DNA from: Planomonospora sp. ID67723
GTDB taxonomy: Bacteria; Actinomycetota; Actinomycetes; Streptosporangiales; Streptosporangiaceae
DNA: 64,000 nt
Direction: 5' to 3'
Assembly (NCBI RefSeq): GCF_015711605.1
Contig: NZ_JABTEZ010000002.1
Span: 1,240,001-1,304,000, forward strand
Part shown: in pieces, positions 51,215 to 60,337 of the stretch
Layout: each line of letters opens with the position of its first letter
Numbering within the stretch: position 1 is the first letter of the stretch
Notes under the pieces: model-generated
The model's database searches: none
The model's input: the letters and a program-made list of their open reading frames with translations, nothing else
Told to the model about the DNA's origin: nothing
Made by a program: the position numbers and the translations under genes

Positions 51215-52170
51215 GGGGCGACCTGCCTTCTGCCGAGGAACCAGTTGAGCGGGATCACGATGGCGGTGACGACGACGAACAGCAGCACGTTGCCCGCGGT
51301 GGACAGGCCGAAGAAACCCGACTGGTACTGCTTGTAGATGATCGAGGCGATGACGTCGCTGGTGAATCCGGGACCGCCGCGGGTCATCGTCCAGATCAGG
51401 TCGAACGAGCGCAGGCCCCCGATGAACGACAGGATGATCACCGAGTAGGTCGCCGGCCAGGACAGCGGCAGCGTGACGTGCCGGAAGCGGTGCCAGGCGT
51501 TGCCGCCGTCCGCCGAGACGGCCTGGTAGTAGTCCTGGGGGATGGACAGGATGCCGGCGATGTAGATGACGGTGGCCAGGCCGACCCCCTTCCACACGTC
51601 CACCAGCGCCACCGACAGCAGCGCGGTGCCGGCCTCGCCGAGCCAGTCGGGACCGGAGATCCCGACCAGGGCCAGGACCCGGTCGACCAGGCCGGTGCCG
51701 GGCTTGAGCAGCACGCTGAAGGTGATGCCGACCGCGACCGTGGAGACCAGCACGGGGAAGAACACCACCGAGCGCAGGAAGCCGCGCAGCCGCAGCTTCG
51801 AGGTGAGCAGCACGCCCAGGCCCAGCCCGAGCACGACCTTCAGGCCGCTGGTGACCACCGCGTAGACGACGGTGTTGCGGAAGCCGATGCTCAGGTTCTG
51901 CTCGGCCAGGAAGTCGCGGAAGTTGTCCAGGCCCACGAACTCGCTGTCGAACAGCGTCCAGCGGGTCAGCGCGAAGTAGAAGGCCATCGCCGTCGGGATC
52001 AGGAAGATCACGATGTAGACGGCGGCGGCCGGGAGGTAGAGGGCGTAGGGGTAGGCGGGGCCGGTCTTCCGCCGGGCGCGGCGGGCGTGTGCGCGCCGCG
52101 CCGGGAGGCCGGGCCCCGCGCCGTCGCGGGGTCCGGCGTCCCTGGTGTCCGGCCGGTGCCGGGTTACCAC
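51211..52170 (-). CDS. Carbohydrate ABC transporter permease (MalF type), rhamnosidase operon
   Basis: 319 residues from a GTG that overlaps the end of the binding-protein gene by seven bases. An Arg-rich cytoplasmic leader (about 1-40) precedes six membrane segments. The EAA loop 'YYQAVSADGGNAWHRFRHV' is near residue 225; its usual Glu-Ala-Ala is degenerate (Gln-Ala-Val). It pairs with the following MalG-type permease. Confidence 0.92.
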   Translation of the reverse strand: MVTRHRPDTRDAGPRDGAGPGLPARRAHARRARRKTGPAYPYALYLPAAAVYIVIFLIPTAMAFYFALTRWTLFDSEFVGLDNFRDFLAEQNLSIGFRNTVVYAVVTSGLKVVLGLGLGVLLTSKLRLRGFLRSVVFFPVLVSTVAVGITFSVLLKPGTGLVDRVLALVGISGPDWLGEAGTALLSVALVDVWKGVGLATVIYIAGILSIPQDYYQAVSADGGNAWHRFRHVTLPLSWPATYSVIILSFIGGLRSFDLIWTMTRGGPGFTSDVIASIIYKQYQSGFFGLSTAGNVLLFVVVTAIVIPLNWFLGRRQVAP

Positions 52171-53462
52171 CCTTCCAGCCCCAGCTGCTTGGCCTGCTTC
52201 TCCACGTCCTTGTCGTACTGGGCCGCGCCCTCGGCGGGCGGGGTCAGGCCCGAGCCGACGGCGACGGTGATCTGCTCCAGGGCCGGGCCCTTGACCGGGG
52301 ACAGGAACTCCAGCGCGGGCGTGGTCGCGCCCTTGTCGATGTAGGCCTGCAGGTCCTTGGCGGCCTGGATCGCGTCGTCGGGGAGCGTGGCGCCCTCGAT
52401 CCGGTACGGCCCCGCGGGCTGGACGACCTTGCCGACCGCCTCGGCCGCGGCGGGCGAGGCGACGAAGGCCAGGAACTTCTTGGCGGCGTCCAGCTTCTCG
52501 GTGCTCTTGGCGATGTAGATGCCCGGCGGCTCCCAGAGGGTGGCGCCGTTCTCGGCCGGGTCGGTGCCCGGGATGCCGAAGAAGCCGATGTCGGTGGCGA
52601 CCTGCGGGGTGTCCTTCAGCATGGGCGGCAGCATGGCGCTGAGCATCGGGTAGTGCGCGCCCTTGCCCTCCACCAGCATCTTCAGCCCTTCCTCGGCGGT
52701 GGCCGAGCCGAAACCCTTGTTGAGGTGGCCCTTGGCGTGCACCTCGGCCAGGTGCTCGAAGCCCGCCGCGGCGGCCGGGGTGGCGGCGAACTTGGCCTTG
52801 CCCGCGGTGTAGTCCTGCGCGAAGGCCGGCACCTGGGCCCGGACGTTGTGGAAGTCGCCCAGCACGAACAGCTGCGAGGTCCAGGTGTCCTTGAAGGTGG
52901 AGATCACCGGGGTGATCCCGTCCGCCTTGATCCTGTCGTTGTTGGCCATGAACTCCGCCCAGGTGGTGGGCACCTTCAGGCCGAGCCTGTCGTAGACCTC
53001 GCGGTTGTACAGGATGCCGCCGCCCATGCCGGCGCCGGCCGGCACGCCGTACACCTTGCCGGCGTGGCTCACCACCGGCAGGAAGTCCTTCTGGACGTTC
53101 GCCAGCACCGGGTCGCCGGTGAGGTCGACCATGGTCTGGGCCGGGTTGAGCGCCTGGAGCAGCGACCCGGAGTTGTACCAGAACACATCCGCCATGTCGC
53201 CCGTCGAGAGCCGGGTCTTGACGATGTTGTCGCCCTCGGTGCCCCCCGGCCGCGTCTCCACCTCGACCTTGACGCCGGGGTCGGTCTTCATGAAGGCGTC
53301 CGCGAGCGCCTTGGCGCCGTCCAGGGTCAGCCGGCCGTTGTCGACGAGGAAGGACAGGGTGACCGGACCGCCGTCGGCGGCGGGCTCCGCGTCCGAGCCG
53401 CCGCCGCAGGCGGCCAGCAGGAGGGACGCCGAGATCAGCGCCAGTGATGCCTTGAGTTTCAC
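52164..53462 (-). CDS. Extracellular sugar-binding lipoprotein, rhamnosidase operon
   Basis: 432 residues from a GTG at 53462, with GGGAG six bases upstream. The lipobox is L-A-A-C (C19) followed by GGG. The mature protein has the solute-binding family 1 layout: 'VTLSFLVDNGRLTLDGAKAL' at the start, 'PTTWAEFMANNDRIKADGI' mid-protein and 'VASPAAAEAVGKVV' near the end. It is the first gene of the binding protein-permease-permease-GH78 operon and divergent from an AraC gene. Its likely cargo is a rhamnose-containing oligosaccharide. Confidence 0.92.
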   Translation of the reverse strand: MKLKASLALISASLLLAACGGGSDAEPAADGGPVTLSFLVDNGRLTLDGAKALADAFMKTDPGVKVEVETRPGGTEGDNIVKTRLSTGDMADVFWYNSGSLLQALNPAQTMVDLTGDPVLANVQKDFLPVVSHAGKVYGVPAGAGMGGGILYNREVYDRLGLKVPTTWAEFMANNDRIKADGITPVISTFKDTWTSQLFVLGDFHNVRAQVPAFAQDYTAGKAKFAATPAAAAGFEHLAEVHAKGHLNKGFGSATAEEGLKMLVEGKGAHYPMLSAMLPPMLKDTPQVATDIGFFGIPGTDPAENGATLWEPPGIYIAKSTEKLDAAKKFLAFVASPAAAEAVGKVVQPAGPYRIEGATLPDDAIQAAKDLQAYIDKGATTPALEFLSPVKGPALEQITVAVGSGLTPPAEGAAQYDKDVEKQAKQLGLEGW

Positions 53463-53771
53463 TTCATCTCCCAGGGGGTCTGATCGAACCGGCCGGACGA
53501 CCGCGGTGGTGAAGGCTGTGCGCGTGAGCCGCCGAACCCCCGAACGCCCCGGCCGGGAGGAGCCGTACGGCATCCCGTACGGTCCCGGCCGATAGAACGT
53601 TTTAATCGGCTGCGGAAGCCGGCAGTCCGGCACCGGATGTCTCCGGCAGGTTTCTCAGTGCTTGCACTGGATCGTGCACCTCGGAGAGGGAAAGCCGATA
53701 GGCCGCTATTCACCAATTAGTAGGACGAAATTAACCTCGGCCTGCGGGAGAGGGACATGTAGGGTGCGCCC
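53463..53771. other. Divergent promoter region between binding protein and AraC genes
   Basis: About 310 bp separate the divergent genes. The part near 53590-53620 (GAACGTTTTAATC) and the AT-richer stretch near 53710-53740 are likely promoter elements. No perfect palindrome of LacI type was found, which fits control by the AraC regulator instead. Confidence 0.4.
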
Positions 53772-54686
53772 ATGCATAACGATCCGGTGGCGGAGTCGGA
53801 AGGGCTGCTCTACTTCACCGACGGCTCACTCGCCTACGCCGGCCGGTACCTCCACCACGGCTTCTTCCCCACGCACACGCACAGCTTCGTCGAGGTGGCG
53901 GTCGTCACCGGCGGCAGCGCCGTCCACCACACGACGACGGGCAGGGAGCCGCTGAGCCGCGGCGACGCCGTCCTGCTGCGGCCCGGCGCCTGGCACGGAT
54001 ACGAGGAGTGCGACCGGCTGGAGCTGTACAACTGCTGCTTCAGCGTCGACCTGCTGCACCGGGAACTCGCCTGGAGCAGGGAGGACGCGCTGCTGGGCCA
54101 CCTGCTCTGGACCGGCCCGTACTCGATGGGCCGCAGGGGCACGCTCTCCTTCCGGCTCTCCGAGGAGGCTCTGGGCGAGTGCCTGACCCACCTGGACGGA
54201 CTGGACCGGCTGCACGCGCGCCCCATCTCCCGCCACCGCGGCGACATCATCGGCCACCTGTCGGTCTTCCTCGGCAACCTCGCGCGCGCCGCCGCCCAGG
54301 CGCGGGAGGGCGCCGAAGAGCCGGCCGGTCCCGCTCATCCGGCCGTCGTGCGGGCGATGCGGCTGATGGAGGCCAGGGTGGCCCACGACTGGACCCTGAC
54401 GGAGCTGGCCGACCGTCTGCATCTGACGCCGGGATACCTGGTGCGCCTGTTCAAGACCGCGACGGGCTTACCGCCGATGGCCTACCTGGCCAGGCAGCGG
54501 GTGGAGACCGCCGCGGCCCTGCTCCTGCTCGGCGAGGAGCCGATCGCCCAGATCGGCGAGCAGGTGGGCTGGGGGGACCCGAACTACTTCGCCAGGAGGT
54601 TCAAGGCCCACTTCGGCATGAACCCCTCCGGCTACCGCAAGAAGTTCACCCATCGGTCCGTCGCGATGCGCGACGAGCTCCGCTGA
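53772..54686 (+). CDS. AraC family regulator of the rhamnosidase operon (TTA codon)
   Basis: 304 residues. A cupin sensor domain with 'HTHSFVEVAVVTGG' (about residue 35) is followed by the double helix-turn-helix: 'LTELADRLHLTPGYLVRLFK' near residue 210 and 'IAQIGEQVGWGDPNYFARRF' near residue 260. It diverges from the ABC-GH78 operon and is the obvious candidate activator. Codon 54468-54470 is TTA (leucine), rare in such DNA; in Streptomyces TTA makes translation depend on the bldA tRNA, so expression may be tied to development. Confidence 0.93.
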   Translation: MHNDPVAESEGLLYFTDGSLAYAGRYLHHGFFPTHTHSFVEVAVVTGGSAVHHTTTGREPLSRGDAVLLRPGAWHGYEECDRLELYNCCFSVDLLHRELAWSREDALLGHLLWTGPYSMGRRGTLSFRLSEEALGECLTHLDGLDRLHARPISRHRGDIIGHLSVFLGNLARAAAQAREGAEEPAGPAHPAVVRAMRLMEARVAHDWTLTELADRLHLTPGYLVRLFKTATGLPPMAYLARQRVETAAALLLLGEEPIAQIGEQVGWGDPNYFARRFKAHFGMNPSGYRKKFTHRSVAMRDELR

Positions 54687-54989
54687 AGCACCGCCCGCGA
54701 GGTCCTCGCGGTGACCGGCGGATGGTGCGCGTCCTCCGGGGCGGAGGGCACGCCTCCGGCGCGCAGGTGCAGAGTCACGGGATGACCGGCCATCCGCCTG
54801 ATGGATGCGTCCATGCTGCTTATCTATTTCTCAAATCAATTCCGATGCCCCAGAGTGAGAAGGGCCGCACGGGCGGGCCGTCTGCGGAAACTCCCGTACC
54901 CGGCCCGCCCGGCCGGTGCCTGCCGGCCACCCCGCCTCGTTCGCGCCGGCGGCCCCGGCCCCCTGACCCGCTCGCGGAAGGAGACTCAT
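54687..54989. other. Intergenic region between two AraC genes
   Basis: No gene is supported. The last bases hold GGAAGGAG, the ribosome site of the second AraC gene. An open frame extends upstream of that gene but lacks coding character. Confidence 0.5.
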
Positions 54990-56129
54990 ATGAACGTGAT
55001 CGTCGCCGGCGCTCCTGCCGCCGAGGCGGATCCGCTCGTCGGAGAGGTCCTTCCCGCCTGTGCGGACTCCTCGCCGGTCCCCCGCTCCGGGCACGGTGAT
55101 CCCGTGACCGGCGGACGACCGGCGGCCCCGCGTGCGCGCCGCCGGGCCGCTCCGCACCGGACCGGAGGCAGGGAGGACCGGACGGCCTGCCGGGAAACCG
55201 GCACCCCTGATCTGCGGATCGGCCGCTTCCGGCCCGGACCCGCGGCCGGGATCCCGCATACGCACTCCCACGCCGAGATCGCCGTCGTCACGGCGGGGGA
55301 GGCGGCCCACCATACGCCCGCCGGACGTCACCGCGTCCTGCCGGGCAGCGTCATCCTTCTGCCCGCCGGAACACGGCACGCCTATGAGGGGTGTGACCGG
55401 CTGGAGCTGTACGGCTGCGGCCTGCGGCCCGGCCTGCTTCTACGCGAACTGGCCTGGATCGGGGAGGATCGGCTGCTCGTCCGGCTGTTCGTCGGCGGCG
55501 GTGACGGGCACGATGGTCGCTACCGGGTGAAACCGGCTGTTCCACCGGTCGGCCGGCCCGCAGGGATCCCGGACCGCCGCGAGCCGGTTCTCGACCCGCA
55601 GGCGCTGGCCGACTGCGTCGCGCATCTCGACGCCCTGCGCGAACTGGCCGCCGAATCCGCGACCTCCCACCGCGCCGATCTCATCGGGCGGCTCCTGTTG
55701 TTCCTCGGCGTGCTCACCCGAGCCGGGACCGGACCGTACGGCGGGGACGGAGCGGCAGAACCGGCGCTTCCCCCCGCGGTGGCCGAGGTCATCCGGCTGA
55801 TGGAGAGCGATCTGGGACACGGCTGGTCACTCGGTGAGCTGGCCGAGGCGTCCTTCCTGACCCAGGGATACCTGGTGCGCCTGTTCAAGGCGAGCGTCGG
55901 CATGCCTCCCATGGCCTACCTCATGCGCCTCCGGGCCGAACGGGCGGCGATGCTGCTCGTGCAGACCGACCACCCGGTTTCCTGCATCGGACATCTGGTC
56001 GGCTGGCCGGACCAGAACCACTTCGCCCGCCGTTTCAGGGCGCACTTCGGCGTGAGCGCCACGAGTTTCCGCGGGAACCCCGCCCGCCGGCCCGGGCAAG
56101 TGGAGTGTTTCCCCGGCTCAGAGCATTGA
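54990..56129 (+). CDS. AraC family transcriptional regulator, paralogue of the preceding one
   Basis: 379 residues from an ATG with GGAAGGAG 8 bases upstream. A ~75-residue low-complexity leader precedes a cupin domain ('HTHSHAEIAVVTAGEAAHHT'). The C-terminal AraC domain has 'LGELAEASFLTQGYLVRLFK' and 'PDQNHFARRFRAHFG'. Similarity to the preceding AraC protein is high in both domains, so the pair arose by duplication. This copy has a long N-terminal extension and a mid insertion. Target genes are not evident. Confidence 0.88.
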   Translation: MNVIVAGAPAAEADPLVGEVLPACADSSPVPRSGHGDPVTGGRPAAPRARRRAAPHRTGGREDRTACRETGTPDLRIGRFRPGPAAGIPHTHSHAEIAVVTAGEAAHHTPAGRHRVLPGSVILLPAGTRHAYEGCDRLELYGCGLRPGLLLRELAWIGEDRLLVRLFVGGGDGHDGRYRVKPAVPPVGRPAGIPDRREPVLDPQALADCVAHLDALRELAAESATSHRADLIGRLLLFLGVLTRAGTGPYGGDGAAEPALPPAVAEVIRLMESDLGHGWSLGELAEASFLTQGYLVRLFKASVGMPPMAYLMRLRAERAAMLLVQTDHPVSCIGHLVGWPDQNHFARRFRAHFGVSATSFRGNPARRPGQVECFPGSEH

Positions 56130-56209
56130 TGGGAAGGGTGTTCCCCGTCCGTGGGAACACGCGCGTGGCCGCCGGCGTTGTCGCCGGTACGGGCCCGACC
56201 GGGGTCCGT

Positions 56210-56251
56210 CCGGACGAGACGCGCCGTACCCGGCCTGCAAAGACGACGCCC
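56210..56251 (+). promoter_or_regulatory. Guanidine-III (ykkC-III) riboswitch
   Basis: CCGGACGAG, then GCGCCGTACCCGG, then an AAGACG segment reproduce the compact ykkC-III/guanidine-III consensus known from actinobacteria such as Thermobifida fusca. CCGG/CCGG forms one stem. The GCGCCGT segment pairs with ACGACGC downstream as the pseudoknot helix, with one A-C mismatch where the consensus has G-C. The ribosome site AAGGAGGGG follows directly, so guanidine binding would free it to translate the SMR exporter. Confidence 0.82.
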
Positions 56252-56271
56252 CTTGAAGGAGGGGAGCCGTC

Positions 56272-56595
56272 GTGGTCTGGCCCATGCTCATCGCCGCCGG
56301 CCTGTTCGAGGTCGCCATGGCCTACTCGCTCAAGCTCAGCAGCGGGTTCTCCGCACTGCTGCCGAGCATCGGCTTCGTCGTCTTCGCCGTCCTCAGCTTC
56401 GGTCTTCTCGCGCTCGCCCTCAAGAGCATGGACGTCGGTACGGCCTACGCCGTGTGGACGGGCATCGGCGCCGTCGGCACCGCCGCGCTGGGCATGGTCT
56501 TCCTGGGAGAGGACACGTCCCTCATCAAGATCGCTTCGGTCGCTCTCATCCTCGTCGGCGTCGTCGGCCTCAACCTGGCGGGTGGCGGCCACTAG
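56272..56595 (+). CDS. SMR family transporter, probable guanidinium exporter (Gdx type)
   Basis: 107 residues with four membrane helices. The conserved proton/substrate-binding Glu is E13 in 'LIAAGLFEVAMAYSLK', and 'TAYAVWTGIGAVGTAALG' marks helix 3, as usual for small multidrug resistance proteins. GTG start with GGAGGGG upstream. The guanidine-III riboswitch just before the gene identifies guanidinium as the likely substrate. SMR proteins work as dual-topology dimers; a single gene is sufficient. Confidence 0.93.
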   Translation: MVWPMLIAAGLFEVAMAYSLKLSSGFSALLPSIGFVVFAVLSFGLLALALKSMDVGTAYAVWTGIGAVGTAALGMVFLGEDTSLIKIASVALILVGVVGLNLAGGGH

Positions 56596-56668
56596 TGTCC
56601 TGAGGAATCCGACGACGGAGTCGCGCACACGGTGGTCCGTAGACAAATGTTCTGGTACGCATGCACGT

Positions 56669-57556
56669 ATGGATGTGCTGCGGACTCCCGACGAGCGTTT
56701 CGCCGACCTGCCCGACTTTCCCTACTCACCCCGCTATGTTGACCTGCCCGACGGCCCGCGCATGGCCTATGTCGACGAGGGCGAGGGGCCCGTCGTCTTG
56801 CTCCTGCACGGCGAGCCGTCGTGGTCGTTCCTGTACCGGCACGTCATCCGGGTGCTGGTGGACGGCGGCTGCCGCGCCGTGGCCCCCGACATGATCGGTT
56901 TTGGCCGCTCCGACAAGCCGGCCGCGATCGCCGACCACACCTACGCCCGCCACATCGCCTGGACGGCCGCGTTCGTCGACGCCCTCGGTCTGAAGGACGT
57001 CACGCTCGTCGGCCAGGACTGGGGCGGTCTCATCGGTCTGCGCCTGGTCGTCGCCGACCCTGACCGCTACGCGCGGATCGTGGCCGCCAACACCGGCCTG
57101 CCGACCGGCGACTTCCCGATGCCGGAGACCTGGTTGCGCTTCCGTGAGGCCGTGCGCGGCGCGGGTGCGGAGTTCGACGTGCCGCGCGGTATCCAGTCGG
57201 GTTGCACGAGCACGCTGCCGCCCGGGGTCCTGGCCGCCTACGACGCGCCCTTTCCCGACACCGCCTACAAGGCGGGCCCCCGGGCCATGCCGGGTCTGGT
57301 GCCCGCCGAACCGGACGACGTCGAGGCCCAGCCGAACCGTGACGCCTGGGAGGTCCTGCGCACCTGGAGCAAGCCCTTCCTCGTCGCCTTCAGCGACCGC
57401 GACCCGATCACCGGCCCCATGGCCGGAGTGTTTCAGAGCCTCGTGCCGGGCGCGCGGGGGATCGACCATCCGGTGCTGGAGGGGGCCGGTCACTTCCTGC
57501 AGGAGGACGCCGGCGAGCGCCTCGGCCGCGAAATCGTGCGCTTCGTCTTGCACTGA
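56669..57556 (+). CDS. Haloalkane dehalogenase-like alpha/beta hydrolase
   Basis: 295 residues. The fold shows 'LLLHGEPSWSFLYRHVI' (oxyanion region), 'DMIGFGRSDKP', the nucleophile elbow 'LVGQDWGG' with D117 followed by the halide-stabilising Trp, and the catalytic His in 'EGAGHFLQED'. 'FSDRDPITGP' supplies the Asp. HGEPSW and the Asp-Trp nucleophile are hallmarks of haloalkane dehalogenases (EC 3.8.1.5, HLD-I-like). The ATG at 56669 is chosen because the fold begins right after it; the frame is open further upstream across the SMR gene, which cannot be coding. Confidence 0.9.
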   Translation: MDVLRTPDERFADLPDFPYSPRYVDLPDGPRMAYVDEGEGPVVLLLHGEPSWSFLYRHVIRVLVDGGCRAVAPDMIGFGRSDKPAAIADHTYARHIAWTAAFVDALGLKDVTLVGQDWGGLIGLRLVVADPDRYARIVAANTGLPTGDFPMPETWLRFREAVRGAGAEFDVPRGIQSGCTSTLPPGVLAAYDAPFPDTAYKAGPRAMPGLVPAEPDDVEAQPNRDAWEVLRTWSKPFLVAFSDRDPITGPMAGVFQSLVPGARGIDHPVLEGAGHFLQEDAGERLGREIVRFVLH

Positions 57557-57665
57557 GCCGGATACGGCGATCATCATTGCGCTGGCTCACCCAGGAGGAG
57601 TGCGATGATCAACCGGCTGGCTGTCCCGGGCCTGTTTCCGCCCTCCGGTATGCGAGGATCCCTCT

Positions 57666-58070
57666 GTGATCTCCGCTGCCGAAGTGATCAGACGCACCGG
57701 TGAGGAAGGCGTGATGCCGTTGCTCACCCTGGACGAGTTCTTCGACGGCAATGACGACGAAGAATGCATCGCACCCAACCAGTGGGGCTACGGGCGGCCG
57801 CCTTTGGCGGAACTGGTCGGGTGTCTGCGCGCAATCGAGCAGCGCGAGGATGTCGCCTGGGTCCGGGTGCAGCCGCATCCGGAGACACTCGACCTGGGGA
57901 AACTGGCCGGGGAGGCCGTCGCCATCTGCACGACGGCGGACGAGAGCGCCTGTACTGCGTGGATCGAGGGGTTCGAGGCCGACGGTGTCATCCCGGAGCT
58001 GGTGGACGTCTACCGCGACATTCCGGAAGTGCCGTACGGCGCGATCGTGTGGTCGGTCGTGTGGGACTAG
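57666..58070 (+). CDS. Hypothetical protein, 134 aa
   Basis: A GTG-initiated frame with good codon bias. The product is acidic and soluble with many Trp and Glu residues, compatible with a small alpha/beta fold. No family is recognised. It converges on the LysR gene downstream with a 50-bp gap. Confidence 0.68.
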   Translation: MISAAEVIRRTGEEGVMPLLTLDEFFDGNDDEECIAPNQWGYGRPPLAELVGCLRAIEQREDVAWVRVQPHPETLDLGKLAGEAVAICTTADESACTAWIEGFEADGVIPELVDVYRDIPEVPYGAIVWSVVWD

Positions 58071-58119
58071 CATCCGTCCGCAGAAGGCGTCCGTGTCCGA
58101 GAGGGAGGACCCGTCGGGC

Positions 58120-59028
58120 TCACTGCTCATCGCCGCTCGGCGGTCTTGAAGACTCCGCCGCCGAGACGCCCAGTACGGACAGGAAGGCCGCGGCGGCGGG
58201 GGAGGGCCGGAAGCGGCTCCAGATGAGATGCTCCGCGCGGGCCGGAGCGTCGCGGAGCCGGACGGTGGGCAGGTCGGGGAGCTCGGACACGAAGGCGGCG
58301 GGCAGCATCCCGGTCCCCAGGCCCTGCCGGATCAGGCGGGCCATGAAGTCCACGGTCGTCACTTCGAAGGCGACCTCGCGCCGGACTCCGGCCGCCGCGA
58401 ACGCCTCGTCCGACTGAGCCCGCGCGGCGCTGCCCGCGGGGAAGTCGACGAACGGTTCGTCCGCCAGCCGGTGCAGGTCCAGATGTTCCTGGTCCGCCAG
58501 CGGGTGGTCGGGCGCCATCACGGCGAGGAGGTCGCCGCGCGCCAGTTCGCGGCCGCGGACGCCCTTGGGGCGTGCGCCCACGGGCAGTCCCAGGAACGCG
58601 ACGTCGAGGGTGCCCTGCCGTACCCGTTCGATCAGCTCCTCGCTCCCGCCCGAGCGGAGGCTGATCCGCACCTGCCGATGGCGCAGATGGAAGTGCTTCA
58701 GCGCGGTCGGGAGATCGACCGCCGTGACGGTGGGGATGGCGCCGATGGCGAGCCGGCCTCGGATCTCGCCGGCGGCGGCCGCCACCTCGGCGCGGGCTCG
58801 TTCGGCGGCGTCGAGAGCCTGACGGGCCGCGGGGAGGAAGGCCTCGCCGGCGGGGGTCAGCCGGACGCGACGGCTGGTGCGGTCGAACAGCCTGGCACCC
58901 AGCTCACGTTCCAGCCGTGCGATCTGGTGGCTCAGCGCGGACTGGACGACCAGGCACTGCTCGGCGGCACGGGTGAAGTTGCCCGTCTCCGCGACGGCGA
59001 CGACATAGCGCATTTGCTGAAGCTCCAT
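58120..59028 (-). CDS. LysR family transcriptional regulator
   Basis: 302 residues. The N-terminal winged helix runs 'MELQQMRYVVAVAETGNFTR' with 'VQSALSHQIARLERELGARL'. A LysR substrate-binding domain follows. It diverges from the MFS-NmrA pair with only 79 bp between start codons, the standard LysR arrangement, so it probably controls that pair and itself. Confidence 0.94.
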   Translation of the reverse strand: MELQQMRYVVAVAETGNFTRAAEQCLVVQSALSHQIARLERELGARLFDRTSRRVRLTPAGEAFLPAARQALDAAERARAEVAAAAGEIRGRLAIGAIPTVTAVDLPTALKHFHLRHRQVRISLRSGGSEELIERVRQGTLDVAFLGLPVGARPKGVRGRELARGDLLAVMAPDHPLADQEHLDLHRLADEPFVDFPAGSAARAQSDEAFAAAGVRREVAFEVTTVDFMARLIRQGLGTGMLPAAFVSELPDLPTVRLRDAPARAEHLIWSRFRPSPAAAAFLSVLGVSAAESSRPPSGDEQ

Positions 59029-59107
59029 GGATCAATCGTGATACGCGATTGATGCGATGACAAACATGTGTTGGACTCATTGATCATCCATCGCCGAGGC
59101 TGGGGGC

Positions 59108-60337
59108 ATGACGGCGATGAGACCTCACCCGGACGGCGGCCTGCCGCGCGGGCTGCTCCTGCTGATGTCGGTGGCGACCGGGCTGGCGGTCGCGGGCAAC
59201 TACTTCGCGCAACCGCTGCTCGACCTGATCGGCCGGGAGCTGGGGGTCGGGCCGTCGTCGGCGGCGCTGGTGGTGACGGCCGCCCAGGCCGGGTACGCGC
59301 TGGGGCTGATCCTGCTGGTGCCGCTCGGCGACCTGGTGGAGCGGCGGCGTCTGGCGGTGTCGCTCTACGCGGCGACCGCGGTGTTCCTGCTGGTGTCGGC
59401 CACCGCCCCCAACGGCACGGTGCTCTTGGCCACTACGGCCCTGACCGCGCTGACCTCGGTGGGAGCGCAGGTCGTGGTGCCGTTCGCGGCGACGCTGGCG
59501 GCCCCGGCCGAACGCGGCCGGGTGGTCGGCACGGTGATGACCGGGCTGATGCTCGGCCTGCTGCTGGCGCGCACCGCGTCCGGAGCATTGTCGGAGCTGG
59601 GCGGGTGGCGGACGGTCTACTGGGCGAACGCGGTCCTGATGGCGCTGACGGCCGTACTGCTGCGCGCCTTCCTGCCCCGGCTCGGCGGAGACGGCGGACG
59701 TCGGTCCTACCCCGGTCTGCTGCGCTCGACGGCGGCGATGTTCCGGCACGAGCCGTTGCTGCGGTGGCGGGCGGGTATCGGCGCGCTGAGCCTCGCCTCG
59801 TTCGGCGTGCTGTGGACGGCGCTGACCTTCCTGCTGGTGCGGTCGCCGTACGGCTGGTCGGAGGCAGCCATCGGCCTCTTCGGGCTGGTCGGTGCCGTGG
59901 GCGCGCTGACCGCCACGGTGGCGGGGCGGCTGGCCGACCGCGGGTACGTACAGATCGTGACCGGTGCCGGGACGGTCCTGCTGGTGGCGTCCTGGCCGGC
60001 GATCGCGGCGGGCGCGCGCTCGCTGGTCTGGCTGCTCGTCGGCGTGATCGTGCTGGATCTGGCGCATCAGGCGGTGCTCAACAGCAGTCAGAACGTCCTC
60101 TACGCGCTCCGGCCCGAGGCCCGCAACCGGATCAACTCCGCCTTCATGACCTGCCTTTTCGCCGGCGGCGCGGTGGGGTCTGCGCTGGCTTCGGTGGTCT
60201 GGGTGCACGGCGGCTGGACCGGCGTGTGCGCCTTGGGCGCCACCTTCTCGGCCGGGGCCGTCGCGCTCTGGGTCCTGGAGCGCCTCACTGCCGGCCGCAA
60301 CCTGGTCCGTGTCCCCGCTACCACCAAGGGAGAATGA
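59108..60337 (+). CDS. MFS transporter
   Basis: 409 residues with about 12 membrane segments. 'GDLVERRRLAV' between helices 2 and 3 is the family loop motif (GxLaDrxGrr type), and a related 'GRLADRGYVQI' recurs in the second half. The AraJ-like pattern suggests export of a small molecule or drug. Its stop overlaps the next ATG as ATGA, so it is coupled to an NmrA-like oxidoreductase, and a LysR gene diverges upstream. Confidence 0.92.
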   Translation: MTAMRPHPDGGLPRGLLLLMSVATGLAVAGNYFAQPLLDLIGRELGVGPSSAALVVTAAQAGYALGLILLVPLGDLVERRRLAVSLYAATAVFLLVSATAPNGTVLLATTALTALTSVGAQVVVPFAATLAAPAERGRVVGTVMTGLMLGLLLARTASGALSELGGWRTVYWANAVLMALTAVLLRAFLPRLGGDGGRRSYPGLLRSTAAMFRHEPLLRWRAGIGALSLASFGVLWTALTFLLVRSPYGWSEAAIGLFGLVGAVGALTATVAGRLADRGYVQIVTGAGTVLLVASWPAIAAGARSLVWLLVGVIVLDLAHQAVLNSSQNVLYALRPEARNRINSAFMTCLFAGGAVGSALASVVWVHGGWTGVCALGATFSAGAVALWVLERLTAGRNLVRVPATTKGE

